This document shows, in pieces, positions 35,162 to 43,624 of a stretch of 46,128 bases of DNA. The notes beneath the pieces were generated by a model. It was not told the DNA's origin. It ran no database searches and saw only the letters and a list, made by a program, of their open reading frames with translations. Location of the stretch: NCBI GenBank assembly GCA_037446255.1, contig JBBIIY010000009.1, forward strand, positions 9,386-55,513, in the 5' to 3' direction. Source of the DNA: Lithacetigena sp037446255 [NCBI: Coprothermobacterota bacterium]. Its GTDB lineage: Bacteria > Coprothermobacterota > HKB111. The first letter of the stretch is position 1, and each line of letters opens with the position of its first letter. A program made the translations under genes and the position numbers.

Positions 35162-36004
35162 TTATAGAATAATTTCTTTATGCCTACAAACATGGCAGTT
35201 AATATTTATAGCTACTGGAAGCGAAGCAATATGAGCAGGAAAAGTTTCCACGCTTACCCATAAAGCAGTAGTCCTGCCTCCCAATCCCTGAGGTCCAATA
35301 CCTGTATTATTAATGCTCTCCAGAAGTTCCTTTTCTAATTTAGCATTGTCAGGGTTGCTGCTATGTTCAAAAATAGGCCTTATTAGTGCTTTTTTGGCTA
35401 AAAGAGCTACTTGCTCAAAAGTTCCACCTATTCCCACTCCTACTACAATAGGGGGGCAGGGGTTTGAACCTGCTTGTTTGACTGCTTCAATCACAAAATT
35501 CTTAACACCTTCAGCACCATCAGATGGTTTCAGCATTTTCAAAGAGCTCATGTTCTCGCCTCCTCCACCCTTAGGAACCAATGTTATTTTAATATTGTCA
35601 CCGGGGACAATTTCGGTATAAATAATTGCTGGAGTGTTGTTGCCGGTGTTCTTACGAATTAAAGGATGGCTTAGCATGGAAGCTCTTAAAAAACCCTCGG
35701 TATAACCCTTTGCCACACCAGCATCAATAGCATCTCTGAGCAAACCATCCACAATATGTACATCCTGACCAACCTCCACAAATACTACTGCTGAGCCAGT
35801 ATCCTGGCAAATGGGTACAGCTTCCTCGCGGGCTATTCGGGCATTTTCAAGTAATTGCTGGAGCACGCTTTTCCCCAGAGGAGATTCTTCTTTAGATATT
35901 GACTCTTCAAAAGACTTTATAACATCTTCACCAAGATAGTAGTTAGCATCCTGGCATAACTTAGCAACTGATTCGGTAATTATTTTTGCACTTATTTCCC
36001 TCAT
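35162..36004 (-). CDS. Class I fumarase alpha subunit (4Fe-4S)
   Basis: A 280-residue iron-sulfur lyase subunit. Cluster cysteines lie in VPICQDTGSAVVF, GSNPCPPIVVGVGIGG and ININCHVCRHKE. SHPLIRKNTGNNTPAIIY and LVPKGGGGENMSSLKML are family motifs. It interconverts malate and fumarate and is oxygen-sensitive, fitting an anaerobe. It is the first gene of the 15-gene operon, with GGAGG 9 bases before the ATG and a strong promoter upstream. Confidence 0.94.
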   Translation of the reverse strand: MREISAKIITESVAKLCQDANYYLGEDVIKSFEESISKEESPLGKSVLQQLLENARIAREEAVPICQDTGSAVVFVEVGQDVHIVDGLLRDAIDAGVAKGYTEGFLRASMLSHPLIRKNTGNNTPAIIYTEIVPGDNIKITLVPKGGGGENMSSLKMLKPSDGAEGVKNFVIEAVKQAGSNPCPPIVVGVGIGGTFEQVALLAKKALIRPIFEHSSNPDNAKLEKELLESINNTGIGPQGLGGRTTALWVSVETFPAHIASLPVAININCHVCRHKEIIL

Positions 36005-36083
36005 AAATTCATGCCTCCAAAATATAATATCATTCTCTGAAATGACTAATTATTCATGTTGTTTTATTGTTAGTAACCGAAAA

Positions 36084-36112
36084 ATAATACTCTAAATATT
36101 TGAGGTAGTCAA
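36084..36112 (-). promoter_or_regulatory. Promoter of the fumarase-Hdr-Flox-Frd-Suc operon
   Basis: Minus-strand TTGACT (36107-36112), 17-base spacer, TATTAT (36084-36089), about 80 bases before the fumarase alpha ATG. No other equally good promoter is visible between here and 21.5 kb. Confidence 0.7.
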
Positions 36113-36234
36113 GCATTTTTTACCACCATCATCGCGAACAACCCTGCCTATCACAGTCCTCGCCATCCCCCGCACCTTTTTGTTAATCACCAATAGGTGA
36201 GAGAAGCGGTAATATCCTTTTTTTCACTTCTCAT

Positions 36235-36326
36235 CATCGCGAGAACTTGTAAGGCTCGTGATGTTCTCATGTTTCAAGCGTTAAATCAAAAGATGAGGCT
36301 GCCACAGTTGCTTTCAGCAACCTCAT
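36235..36326. repeat. Two intergenic hairpins, possible relic of a dispersed repeat
   Basis: Hairpin one: CATCGCGAG (36235-36243) pairs with CTCGTGATG (36255-36263), with one G-U pair. Hairpin two: ATGAG (36293-36297) with CTCAT (36322-36326), enclosing GTTGC (36307-36311) and GCAAC (36317-36321). The block is richer in GC than its surroundings and lies far upstream of both starts. Neither hairpin is followed by a T-run, so they are not intrinsic terminators. Confidence 0.45.
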
Positions 36327-36424
36327 AGAAACAAGAAAGGGCAAAACTCTATCAAGGCATCTTAGGGGTTAATAATGTTATAATTTAAATTAATAATTTT
36401 GTATGGCGAGGTTACTCTTTATGC

Positions 36425-36455
36425 TTTACATATTTATAAATTCCCTTGTTATAAG
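36425..36455 (+). promoter_or_regulatory. Probable promoter of the nucleoside operon
   Basis: TTTACA (36425-36430) and an extended -10, TGTTATAAG (36447-36455), with 19 bases between the boxes. A small CCCTT/AAGGG inverted repeat spans the -10. The start site would lie about 30 bases before the ATG at 36491. An upstream TATAAT (36379-36384 region) lacks a matching -35. Confidence 0.45.
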
Positions 36456-36490
36456 GGTAAAGATTTCACTTAACTCAAAAAAGTGCCAAT

Positions 36491-37381
36491 ATGATATTCT
36501 CTCTCGGTAGTATAAATGCTGACTTGGTAATATACTCCCCGGAGTTTCCAGAATCAGGGGAAACTGTCGTTGGAGAATCTTTTTTTATTAACCAGGGTGG
36601 GAAAGGTGCTAATCAAGCAGTAGCAGCCTTTAAGGCCGGGGTTCCCACAACTTTCATAGGCAGGATTGGTAAGGATTATTTTGGCGAATATGTTATTTCA
36701 GAAATCAAAAAATACGGGGTAAATTCCAGAGTTATTATAGATGAAACTACCACCACAGGAATTGCCCTTATAAATGTAGATAATCAAGGAAAAAATAAAA
36801 TTGTTATAGTTAAGGGAGCTAATGAAAAAGTAGGAGAGGAAGAACTTAAACTGTTTCAGGAATCCGCAAGAGAAGGAGACATCTTGTTGATGCAGGGAGA
36901 GATACCGGTAGTTACTATCATTTTAGCTGCTAAAATTGCTTTAGAAAGAAAAGTCACTACCATTTTTGACCCTTCTCCTGTTAATGATGAATTAAAATTT
37001 GTGCTGCCATATGTTGACTATGTAACCCCCAATGAGATAGAAATCAAGAAATTAAGCGGTTCGGAAAACCTTAAAGAGGGTTTGGAAATATTAAGGCAGA
37101 TGGGTGTCAAGAAGATAATAATAAAACAAGGGGACCGCGGTATTCATTATATTGATTCCTACCAGGAATTTACTCTACCTTCCTATTTGGTAAAAGCCAT
37201 AGACACCACTGGTGCTGGAGATAGTTTTAATGGAGCATTAGCCGCGTCTCTTTCTTTTGGCTTATCCTTGATAGATTCATTGAAATTTGCAATTGCTGGA
37301 GCTGCCATTTCAGTAACCCGCAAGGGAGCTGCTGTCTCATCCCCTACCCTGAAAGAAATCCAGACATTATTGGAGGAATAG
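36491..37381 (+). CDS. PfkB family carbohydrate kinase, ribokinase-like
   Basis: A 296-residue ribokinase-fold kinase. IFSLGSINADLVIYSPEFPESGETV and FINQGGKGANQAVAAFKAG form the sugar site. IIIKQGDRG precedes the C-terminal AIDTTGAGDSFNGALAASL with the catalytic Asp and anion hole. The operon partner is a nucleoside hydrolase, so ribose released from nucleosides is the likely substrate. No strong ribosome binding site precedes the ATG. Confidence 0.9.
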   Translation: MIFSLGSINADLVIYSPEFPESGETVVGESFFINQGGKGANQAVAAFKAGVPTTFIGRIGKDYFGEYVISEIKKYGVNSRVIIDETTTTGIALINVDNQGKNKIVIVKGANEKVGEEELKLFQESAREGDILLMQGEIPVVTIILAAKIALERKVTTIFDPSPVNDELKFVLPYVDYVTPNEIEIKKLSGSENLKEGLEILRQMGVKKIIIKQGDRGIHYIDSYQEFTLPSYLVKAIDTTGAGDSFNGALAASLSFGLSLIDSLKFAIAGAAISVTRKGAAVSSPTLKEIQTLLEE

Positions 37382-37382
37382 A

Positions 37383-38288
37383 TTGAAAAAAGTATTAATT
37401 GACACAGATTGTGGAATTGACGATGCCGTTGCTATCCTCATGGCATTAGCCTGTAAATATTTTGAAGTAGTTGGTATTACCACTGTATCAGGAAATGTCT
37501 ATGTTGATAAGGTGAACCATAATGTTCTTCGCCTGCTTTCCTTTTTAAACCGCGAAGATATCCCGGTTTTCCGGGGAGCCTCGGGACCTCTTTCCCAGAA
37601 ACCGGTCAGGGCTGAAAGTATTCATGGAAAAGATGGTTTAGGTGGTGTATTTTTACCAGAAACCCATAAAACCTTAGAGCCTCAAAATGCTGCTGAAGGT
37701 ATTTACTTATTAGCAAAACAGAATCCCGGACTCACCATCGTAGCCCTGGGTCCTCTTACCAACATTGCTATGGCAGTAAATCTCTACCCTGAACTGAATC
37801 ACTTGATTGGAAACATTATAGCCATGGGTGGTGCTATTGATAGGGGTAATGTAACTCGCTATGCTGAATTCAATTTTTACGCTGACCCGGAATCAGTCCA
37901 GTATGTGGTAAATACACCTATCCCGATGGAGATAATTCCCTGGGACCCCTGTGCTGAGCATATGTTCACTGAGGAAGAAATCAAGGCTTTGATTCCCGAA
38001 AATAATAGAATTGGAGAATTATTTTTATCATTACAACAATTACCTTTCAATTTCGTGGAAAAATATTACGGAGTTAGAAGCACCATGTTGCCCGACCCCT
38101 TCGCTATGGCTTATGCTATAGATGAAACTGTGGCTTTACGTAAGTTGGTCGGAGATATAAGAATGGAATTAAATTGTAATACTCATCGCGGAGAAAGTGT
38201 TCAATACGAAGGCGATAGATTGAACATTATTCTTAAAATTGACCGAATCAAGTTTCTAAATATTCTTGAAACTATTTTAACATTATGA
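37383..38288 (+). CDS. Inosine/uridine-preferring nucleoside hydrolase
   Basis: A 301-residue enzyme that hydrolyses ribonucleosides to base and ribose. The calcium-binding start VLIDTDCGIDDAVAILMAL, HGKDGLGG, VALGPLTNIAMAV and AEFNFYADPESVQYV are diagnostic. It starts with TTG one base after the kinase stop codon, behind GGAGG at a 6-base spacing. It has no signal peptide, so it acts on imported nucleosides in the cytoplasm. Confidence 0.93.
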   Translation: MKKVLIDTDCGIDDAVAILMALACKYFEVVGITTVSGNVYVDKVNHNVLRLLSFLNREDIPVFRGASGPLSQKPVRAESIHGKDGLGGVFLPETHKTLEPQNAAEGIYLLAKQNPGLTIVALGPLTNIAMAVNLYPELNHLIGNIIAMGGAIDRGNVTRYAEFNFYADPESVQYVVNTPIPMEIIPWDPCAEHMFTEEEIKALIPENNRIGELFLSLQQLPFNFVEKYYGVRSTMLPDPFAMAYAIDETVALRKLVGDIRMELNCNTHRGESVQYEGDRLNIILKIDRIKFLNILETILTL

Positions 38289-38358
38289 AGGAGGTGATGA
38301 ATAAGTAATAAATAAGTAATATAATATTAGTTGAAAGTAATTTTATAAGGAGGTAGAA

Positions 38359-39435
38359 TTGAAAAAAATATTTATCAGTGTTTTAGTAGTAGCTTTAGTT
38401 GCAGGCTTGCTTTTTTCCATTGTTGGTTGCCGTAAAAAAACTGTTGAGCCTGAAGAAACAAAATTAAAGGTGGTCCTTTATATCAACGGAAATCTCGGAG
38501 ACAAATCTTTCTTTGACTCAGCTAACCGTGGGTTACAGCAGGCTATTGCCGAATTAGGAATAGAAGGTAAAACCATAGAAGGCGGAGGAGCCGATACTAC
38601 TCGTTGGGAACCGGATGTTGACCAACTTTCTCAGCAGGATTGGGATATAATCATCGTAGGTACCTGGCAGATGACCGAAAACCTGGAAAAGATTGCCATG
38701 AAATATCCTAATAAAAAGTATTTCATTTTTGATACCGCGGTTGACTACACCAAAGGAGACCTTAGCAATGTTTATTCTATTCTTTATAAACAAAACGAAG
38801 GTTCATTTTTAGTTGGCGCTCTGGCTGCTCTGATTACCACCTCGGATTTACCCCAGGCAAACAAGGAAAAGGTTGTTGGTTTTCTGGGTGGAATGGATAT
38901 TCCCGTAATCAACGATTTCAAAGTCGGTTATGAACAGGGAGTAAAATATATTGACTCAACCATCAATGTTCTCGTATCCTATGCTGGAACCTTCATTGAC
39001 CCAGCCAAAGGTAAGGAACTGATGCTCGCCCAGTATGACCAGGGTACCGACATTGCCTTCAATGTAGCAGGTCTAACTGGTTTAGGTCTTCTTGATGCTG
39101 CCAAGGAAAAAAATAAATATGCTATCGGTGTTGATTCAGACCAATATCTGGCTCTCAAAGATACCGACCCGGAAAAGGCTTCTTTGATCCTCGTTTCTAT
39201 GATGAAAAATGTTGATGTTTCTCTTTTCCGAGCTATTAAACTTCATAAAGAGGGTAAATTAGAATACGGAAAATCTGAAGCTCTCGGTATTAAAGAAGGT
39301 GGAGTTGGCATTTCTAATAACGATTATTACAAACAAGTTGTACCTGAAGCCTTCAGGAATAAAATTGCTGAACTTGAGCAGAAAATTCTAAATGGTGAAA
39401 TCATTGTAAACTCAGCTTTTGTTCTGCCTAAGTAA
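38359..39435 (+). CDS. BMP family (PnrA-like) nucleoside-binding lipoprotein
   Basis: A 358-residue substrate-binding protein of the basic membrane protein family. A lipoprotein signal ends at C24 (SIVGC). KVVLYINGNLGDKSFFDSANRG is the usual first strand with the Asp/Phe ligand region. GSFLVGALAALIT, KVVGFLGGMDIPVINDF and YAIGVDSDQY are family motifs. BMP proteins of this type bind purine nucleosides. It starts with TTG behind AAGGAGG. A terminator follows directly, so this gene should be made in excess of the transporter genes. Confidence 0.93.
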   Translation: MKKIFISVLVVALVAGLLFSIVGCRKKTVEPEETKLKVVLYINGNLGDKSFFDSANRGLQQAIAELGIEGKTIEGGGADTTRWEPDVDQLSQQDWDIIIVGTWQMTENLEKIAMKYPNKKYFIFDTAVDYTKGDLSNVYSILYKQNEGSFLVGALAALITTSDLPQANKEKVVGFLGGMDIPVINDFKVGYEQGVKYIDSTINVLVSYAGTFIDPAKGKELMLAQYDQGTDIAFNVAGLTGLGLLDAAKEKNKYAIGVDSDQYLALKDTDPEKASLILVSMMKNVDVSLFRAIKLHKEGKLEYGKSEALGIKEGGVGISNNDYYKQVVPEAFRNKIAELEQKILNGEIIVNSAFVLPK

Positions 39436-39443
39436 TCCGATCA

Positions 39444-39479
39444 AGGGGGTATCCTCTCGTGGATACCCCCTCTTTTTTT
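39444..39479 (+). terminator. Intrinsic terminator/attenuator after the BMP gene
   Basis: AGGGGGTATCC (39444-39454) and GGATACCCCCT (39461-39471) form an 11-pair stem with a 6-base loop, followed by C and seven T. It lies between the binding-protein gene and the ATPase gene of the same transporter, only 14 bases before the next ATG. Partial read-through is expected. Confidence 0.9.
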
Positions 39480-39492
39480 ATTTGGAGGATTG

Positions 39493-41019
39493 ATGGTCCC
39501 AATTCTGGAAGCAAAAAATATTGTAAAAGTATATCCAAATGGGGTGGTTGCTAATAAAAGCATAAGTATCAGTGTTGAAGAAAATACCATTCATGCCATA
39601 GTTGGTGAAAATGGTTCCGGGAAAACTACCCTGATGAAAGTGATTTTTGGTATTGAAAAGCCCCAGGAAGGCGATGTATTTTATCATGGCAAGAAGGTAC
39701 AGGTGAAGAATCCACACGATGCCATAGCTCTTGGTATAGGTATGGTTCACCAGCACTTTATGTTGGCCCCAGACCTTACAGTAGCTGAAAACCTGGTTCT
39801 GGGTCATGAGCCTCTTATAAACAGATTTGTTCTCGATACCAGGAAATCTCAACAAATAACTCAGGAAATATCAGAAAAATATAAGTTACCCGTACCTATA
39901 AACCAAAAAATTAAAGACCTTCCTTTAGGCATTAAACAAAGAGTGGAAATTTTAAAAGCCCTTTTAAGGAATGCTGAATTGTTAATTCTTGACGAACCCA
40001 CCTCGGTTTTAACTCCTCAAGAAACTGAGGTCCTTTTCCAAACCTTGAAAGAACTAAAAAAATATGGCAAAACCATAATATTTATTTCCCATAAATTAAA
40101 AGAGATTAAAGAAATTGCTGATAAAGTTACCGTGATGCGAGATGGCAGGATTATTGATACCCGAAATGTTGAAGAACTTTCCGAACATGATATCTCCTTT
40201 CTTATGGTAGGAAGAGATATAAGTTTTGAAAGAATTCCTGCTTCAGAAACTATTGGTGAACCACTTCTGAAGGTGAGCAACATTTCATTCACTAATGAAG
40301 AAAATATGCCCGTACTGAAAAATGTTTCTTTTGAAATAAATGCAGGAGAAATACTCGGGTTAGCCGGTATTGAAGGGAATGGACAGAATGAACTGGTGGA
40401 GATTCTAACCGGTCTGAGAAAAATGGAGAAGGGTGAAGTTTTCAAGAAACAGGAAGATTTAAAAAACCTTTCACCCCGTCAGTTACGAGAAAAAAACATC
40501 TGCTATATTCCAGCAGATAGAATGAAAAACGGCGTAGCAGAAACAACCACCCTTGAAGAAAATTTCATCGTAGATAGATACTATAAACCCCCATTTTCAC
40601 GAGGATTCAGATTAGATTGGAAATATATTGAAAAATACAGCAAAGAATTAATCAATAAATTCCAGATACTGGCTCATTCCTCAAAAACTCCTGTCAATTC
40701 TCTCTCGGGGGGAAATATTCAGAAAGTAGTGGTTGCTCGAGAACTCTCTGCTAACCCCACAATCATAATCGCTGACCAACCAACCAGGGGTATTGATGTA
40801 GGCTCAGAAGAGTTGGTTCATAATCTACTTAAAGATGCTCGTGACAAAGGAAGTGCAGTTTTCTTGATTTCTGCCAACCTTGACGAAATAATAAAACTTT
40901 CCAGTAAAATAATAGTGATTTACCAGGGAGAAATAGTAGCACGATTTGATAAAGTTGATGGTATCAGAGATGTTGATTTGGGTCACTATATGTTGGGTCT
41001 AAAACGAGGTGAAGCCTGA
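39493..41019 (+). CDS. Nucleoside ABC transporter ATP-binding protein (two NBDs)
   Basis: A 508-residue double ATPase of the BMP/YufO type. Domain one has Walker A VGENGSGKTTLMKVIFG, Q-loop HQHFMLAPDLTV and Walker B LLILDEPTSVLTPQE. Domain two has a degenerate Walker A (LAGIEGNGQNELVEIL), signature NSLSGGNIQKVVVARE and Walker B IIIADQPTRGIDVGSE. One active and one altered site is usual for this group. The ATG at 39493 is preferred over the TTG at 39490 by spacing to GGAGG. Confidence 0.93.
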   Translation: MVPILEAKNIVKVYPNGVVANKSISISVEENTIHAIVGENGSGKTTLMKVIFGIEKPQEGDVFYHGKKVQVKNPHDAIALGIGMVHQHFMLAPDLTVAENLVLGHEPLINRFVLDTRKSQQITQEISEKYKLPVPINQKIKDLPLGIKQRVEILKALLRNAELLILDEPTSVLTPQETEVLFQTLKELKKYGKTIIFISHKLKEIKEIADKVTVMRDGRIIDTRNVEELSEHDISFLMVGRDISFERIPASETIGEPLLKVSNISFTNEENMPVLKNVSFEINAGEILGLAGIEGNGQNELVEILTGLRKMEKGEVFKKQEDLKNLSPRQLREKNICYIPADRMKNGVAETTTLEENFIVDRYYKPPFSRGFRLDWKYIEKYSKELINKFQILAHSSKTPVNSLSGGNIQKVVVARELSANPTIIIADQPTRGIDVGSEELVHNLLKDARDKGSAVFLISANLDEIIKLSSKIIVIYQGEIVARFDKVDGIRDVDLGHYMLGLKRGEA

Positions 41020-41020
41020 G

Positions 41021-42097
41021 ATGGATAAATTCATTCTAAAGTATTTTAATGCCATCAGGATTTCTATTGCTATTACCATTGGAGTTGTAATCAGTTTTTT
41101 CCTTATTTTCTTGATAAGTAAAAATCCAGGTGCTTCTCTGAGTTATCTTTTTCTGAGCCCTTTTCTTTCCAGCATTAGAATGGAAAATCTCATCTCCGCT
41201 GCCTCTCCAATCATATTTTGTGGACTGGCTATTGCTATTCCCTTTCAGGCAAGAATATTTAACGTAGGTGCTGAAGGAGCGTTGTTTATTGGCTCGGTAA
41301 CCGGTGTAGTTTTCGCCATTGTCACCAAAATGCCACCCCTTATTCATATTCCATTAACCTTGTTGGTAGCTGGACTGGCTGGTGGTATTTGGGGTTTAAT
41401 ACCCGGTTTTCTGAAAGCAAAGTGGAACACCAGTGAATTGGTAGTATCCTTGATGATGAATTATGTAGCATATTTTTTCGGTTTATATATTATTAACTAT
41501 TATTTCCGCGATAAAGCTGCTGGTGCCCTGGTTTCTCTTAAAATTTCCACCTCGGTCTGGATTCCCACCCTTCCTTTTTTTTCCAGAACTTCCTGGACAA
41601 TTGTAATCGCACTGGCTTTTGCTTTCCTGGTTTATTTCCTTCTTTACCACACCACCCTCGGTTATGAAATCAGAACCACCGGGTTTAACCAGCATTTTGC
41701 CAAATTTGGGGGTATCAATGTTTTCAAAATTATCATTTTAGCACAGATAATCGGCGGTTTTATTGCTGGAGTTGGCGGGATGACTGAAATGATGGGAATT
41801 CATCATAGATTCAACTGGCAGATAAGCCCGGGTTATGGTTGGGATGGAGTAGTGGTGGCTATTATAGGCAGAAATCACCCAATTCTTATTATATTTGCCT
41901 CATTATTTCTTGCCTATCTAAGAATTGGAGGGCAATACCTTAACCTGATGTCTGATGTCCCCTACGAGATGGTTTCTGTTATTCAATCTGTAATCATCCT
42001 TCTCATCACCGCTGAAGCTTTCCTGGTGCAATGGAAAGAAAGAATAACCGTTAAAGAAGCTGAAAGAAAGGAGATTTCCCATGGGACCACTTCTTGA
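41021..42097 (+). CDS. Nucleoside ABC transporter permease (YufP-like)
   Basis: A 358-residue permease of the branched-chain amino acid/BMP type with eight or more membrane segments. ARIFNVGAEGALFIGSVTG, WGLIPGFLKAKWNTSELVVSLMMNYVA and TLGYEIRTTGFN, the cytoplasmic EAA-like region, are typical. The start at ATG 41021 is one base after the ATPase stop codon and behind an AGGTG site; the frame's earlier GTG at 41009 lies inside the ATPase gene. It ends 17 bases inside the second permease. Confidence 0.92.
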   Translation: MDKFILKYFNAIRISIAITIGVVISFFLIFLISKNPGASLSYLFLSPFLSSIRMENLISAASPIIFCGLAIAIPFQARIFNVGAEGALFIGSVTGVVFAIVTKMPPLIHIPLTLLVAGLAGGIWGLIPGFLKAKWNTSELVVSLMMNYVAYFFGLYIINYYFRDKAAGALVSLKISTSVWIPTLPFFSRTSWTIVIALAFAFLVYFLLYHTTLGYEIRTTGFNQHFAKFGGINVFKIIILAQIIGGFIAGVGGMTEMMGIHHRFNWQISPGYGWDGVVVAIIGRNHPILIIFASLFLAYLRIGGQYLNLMSDVPYEMVSVIQSVIILLITAEAFLVQWKERITVKEAERKEISHGTTS

Positions 42098-43010
42098 TAG
42101 TATATTATCACCAGAATTCGGTTTTGCTATTTTTAGGGTTATGACCCCGATTCTGTTCCCGGCTATAGGGGTGGCTATCTCCTCTCTGGCAGGGTCTATA
42201 AATATTGCCATGGAAGGTACGATGTTAATATCAGCCTTCACCGGGGTCATGGTCAGTTATTTTACCAAAAACCTGTACCTGGCATTGTTAGCTGGACTGT
42301 TAGCCGGGGTAATCATGGGTTTCCTTCTGGGTTACTTTCATCTGAAGCTGAAAGCGGACATTATTTTGGCAGCCATTGCTCTAAATATGTTTGCTTCGGG
42401 GTCTACCATCTTTATGCTTTTTCTTATTGCTAAAGATAAAGGTACTTCTATCTCCCTCAGGAGCCTCGTTTTCCCCAAAGTTCATCTTCCTTTGATTAAA
42501 GAGATTCCCATTATTGGTGAAATAATAAGTGGTCATAATATCCTTACTTATGTTGCAATACTATCAATAATATTTGTGTATTTTTTGATTTATAAAACAC
42601 CTCTCGGTTTAAGAATAAGGGCAGTAGGTCAGAATCCAGATGCAGCTGAATCAGTAGGTGTGGATGTAAAAAGAATTAAATTGTATTCCCTTCTAATATC
42701 AGGGTTTTTCGGTGCTCTCGGCGGTCTGTATCTGTCTATGGGTTATGTTTCCTGGTTTGGCAGAGATATGACTGCTGGAAGGGGTTTTATTGCGGTAGCT
42801 GCATCTAACCTTGGTGGACATTTACCCCTGGGAGTGTTTATTTCCTCTATATTCTTCGGTTTAATCAATGCTACTGCCATTTATTTAGCACCCCTCAGGG
42901 TACCTTCAGAGTTCACCCAATTGATTCCTTATGTAACTACCATTATTGCTTTAACCCTTTATTCAATAAGGGTCTCCCGGAAAAAGAAAACTTCCAAAAG
43001 TGAAGTTTAA
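42081..43010 (+). CDS. Nucleoside ABC transporter permease (YufQ-like)
   Basis: A 309-residue second permease with about eight membrane segments. SSLAGSINIAMEGTMLISAFTG, KADIILAAIALNMFASG and TPLGLRIRAVGQNPDAAESVG are family blocks. It pairs with the first permease to form the channel. It ends eight bases before the convergent pilin gene, and I see no terminator hairpin between them. Confidence 0.92.
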   Translation: MGPLLDSILSPEFGFAIFRVMTPILFPAIGVAISSLAGSINIAMEGTMLISAFTGVMVSYFTKNLYLALLAGLLAGVIMGFLLGYFHLKLKADIILAAIALNMFASGSTIFMLFLIAKDKGTSISLRSLVFPKVHLPLIKEIPIIGEIISGHNILTYVAILSIIFVYFLIYKTPLGLRIRAVGQNPDAAESVGVDVKRIKLYSLLISGFFGALGGLYLSMGYVSWFGRDMTAGRGFIAVAASNLGGHLPLGVFISSIFFGLINATAIYLAPLRVPSEFTQLIPYVTTIIALTLYSIRVSRKKKTSKSEV

Positions 43011-43018
43011 GAGGTTAT

Positions 43019-43477
43019 TTACGGCTCAATCGGTAGGAAGTGCACTCCCCTTTCAGGAGTAAGAGCAATTCTTTCCAAACCTGAATAACCTGACATTAAG
43101 CCGGCAATTCCCTGGATTTGTGATGGAAGAGTTTTTTCTATGAGATAGGTATTACTACCTGGGATATATTCATATTCAAGTAACAATCCAGCATCGGCTA
43201 CCAGTATTTTGTCATTTTTATCCCAGGGCCATACAGGCTCTTTACCTCCAAGATAATTAGTTTTAAATTCAGTTAATTTAGCTGGCTCAGGATAATTACC
43301 CTGGTCTATGGCGTATTGTTCAAGAGCAGTAGCTATGGACCTTAATTCTACAATTGCCACAGCTATCTGGGCTCTAAGTTTTGCTCCTATCAACCTGGGA
43401 ATTAGAATACCTATCAAGGCAACTAAAATAGCCGTAACCACAATCAACTCTATCAAGGTAAAGCCTTTGGATTTCAT
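43019..43477 (-). CDS. Type II/IV pseudopilin, paralogue 1 (GspG-like)
   Basis: A 152-residue prepilin. MKSKG is followed at once by the class III cleavage site and the hydrophobic helix FTLIELIVVTAILVALIGIL with the conserved Glu at mature position 5. The C-terminal part has DQGNYPEPAKLTEFKTNYLG, WPWDKNDKILV and LTPERGVHFLPIEP, close to the second pilin here. The ATG at 43477 lies behind AGGGAG, and the frame's upstream ATGs are not needed. No secretin, ATPase or prepilin peptidase gene is adjacent. Confidence 0.9.
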   Translation of the reverse strand: MKSKGFTLIELIVVTAILVALIGILIPRLIGAKLRAQIAVAIVELRSIATALEQYAIDQGNYPEPAKLTEFKTNYLGGKEPVWPWDKNDKILVADAGLLLEYEYIPGSNTYLIEKTLPSQIQGIAGLMSGYSGLERIALTPERGVHFLPIEP

Positions 43478-43497
43478 AATTAAACTCCCTTTCATAT

Positions 43498-43526
43498 ATT
43501 CTATATAAAAGTGATGCTTGATGCAA
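43498..43526 (-). promoter_or_regulatory. Possible promoter of pilin paralogue 1
   Basis: TTGCAT (43521-43526), 17 bases, TAGAAT (43498-43503) on the minus strand. The leader would be only about 14 bases, just enough for the ribosome binding site. Confidence 0.35.
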
Positions 43527-43581
43527 CTCAACTAATCTTATATTATATCTCTTTTTACATAAAACTTTATTTTCCCTTAGA

Positions 43582-43618
43582 TTTGCTCCGCGAAATAGCC
43601 TCTACGCTAGTAAGCAAA
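43582..43618. repeat. Inverted repeat next to the hairpin element
   Basis: TTTGCT (43582-43587) and AGCAAA (43613-43618) enclose a GC-richer 25-base loop. It adjoins the 117-base element that follows and is probably part of the same intergenic repeat block. Confidence 0.4.
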
Positions 43619-43624
43619 GCATTC

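Larger units (their letters stand above)
36005..36490. other. Divergent intergenic region between fumarase operon and nucleoside operon
   Basis: This 486-base gap holds the divergent promoters of both operons and a more GC-rich middle (about 36120-36330) with two hairpins. I see no gene. Short frames in the middle, such as a 24-codon minus-strand frame, overlap the fumarase promoter and lack family support. Confidence 0.7.

Noticed and set aside
36100-36170. A 24-codon minus-strand frame beginning MARTVIGRVV upstream of fumarase
   Set aside because: It overlaps the -35 box of the fumarase promoter and has no family support or clear ribosome binding site.
38288-38308. A three-codon ATG-AAT-AAG-stop mini-frame right after AAGGAGG downstream of the nucleoside hydrolase
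   Set aside because: The spacing between the site and the ATG is only two bases; it is probably a chance or remnant ribosome binding site.
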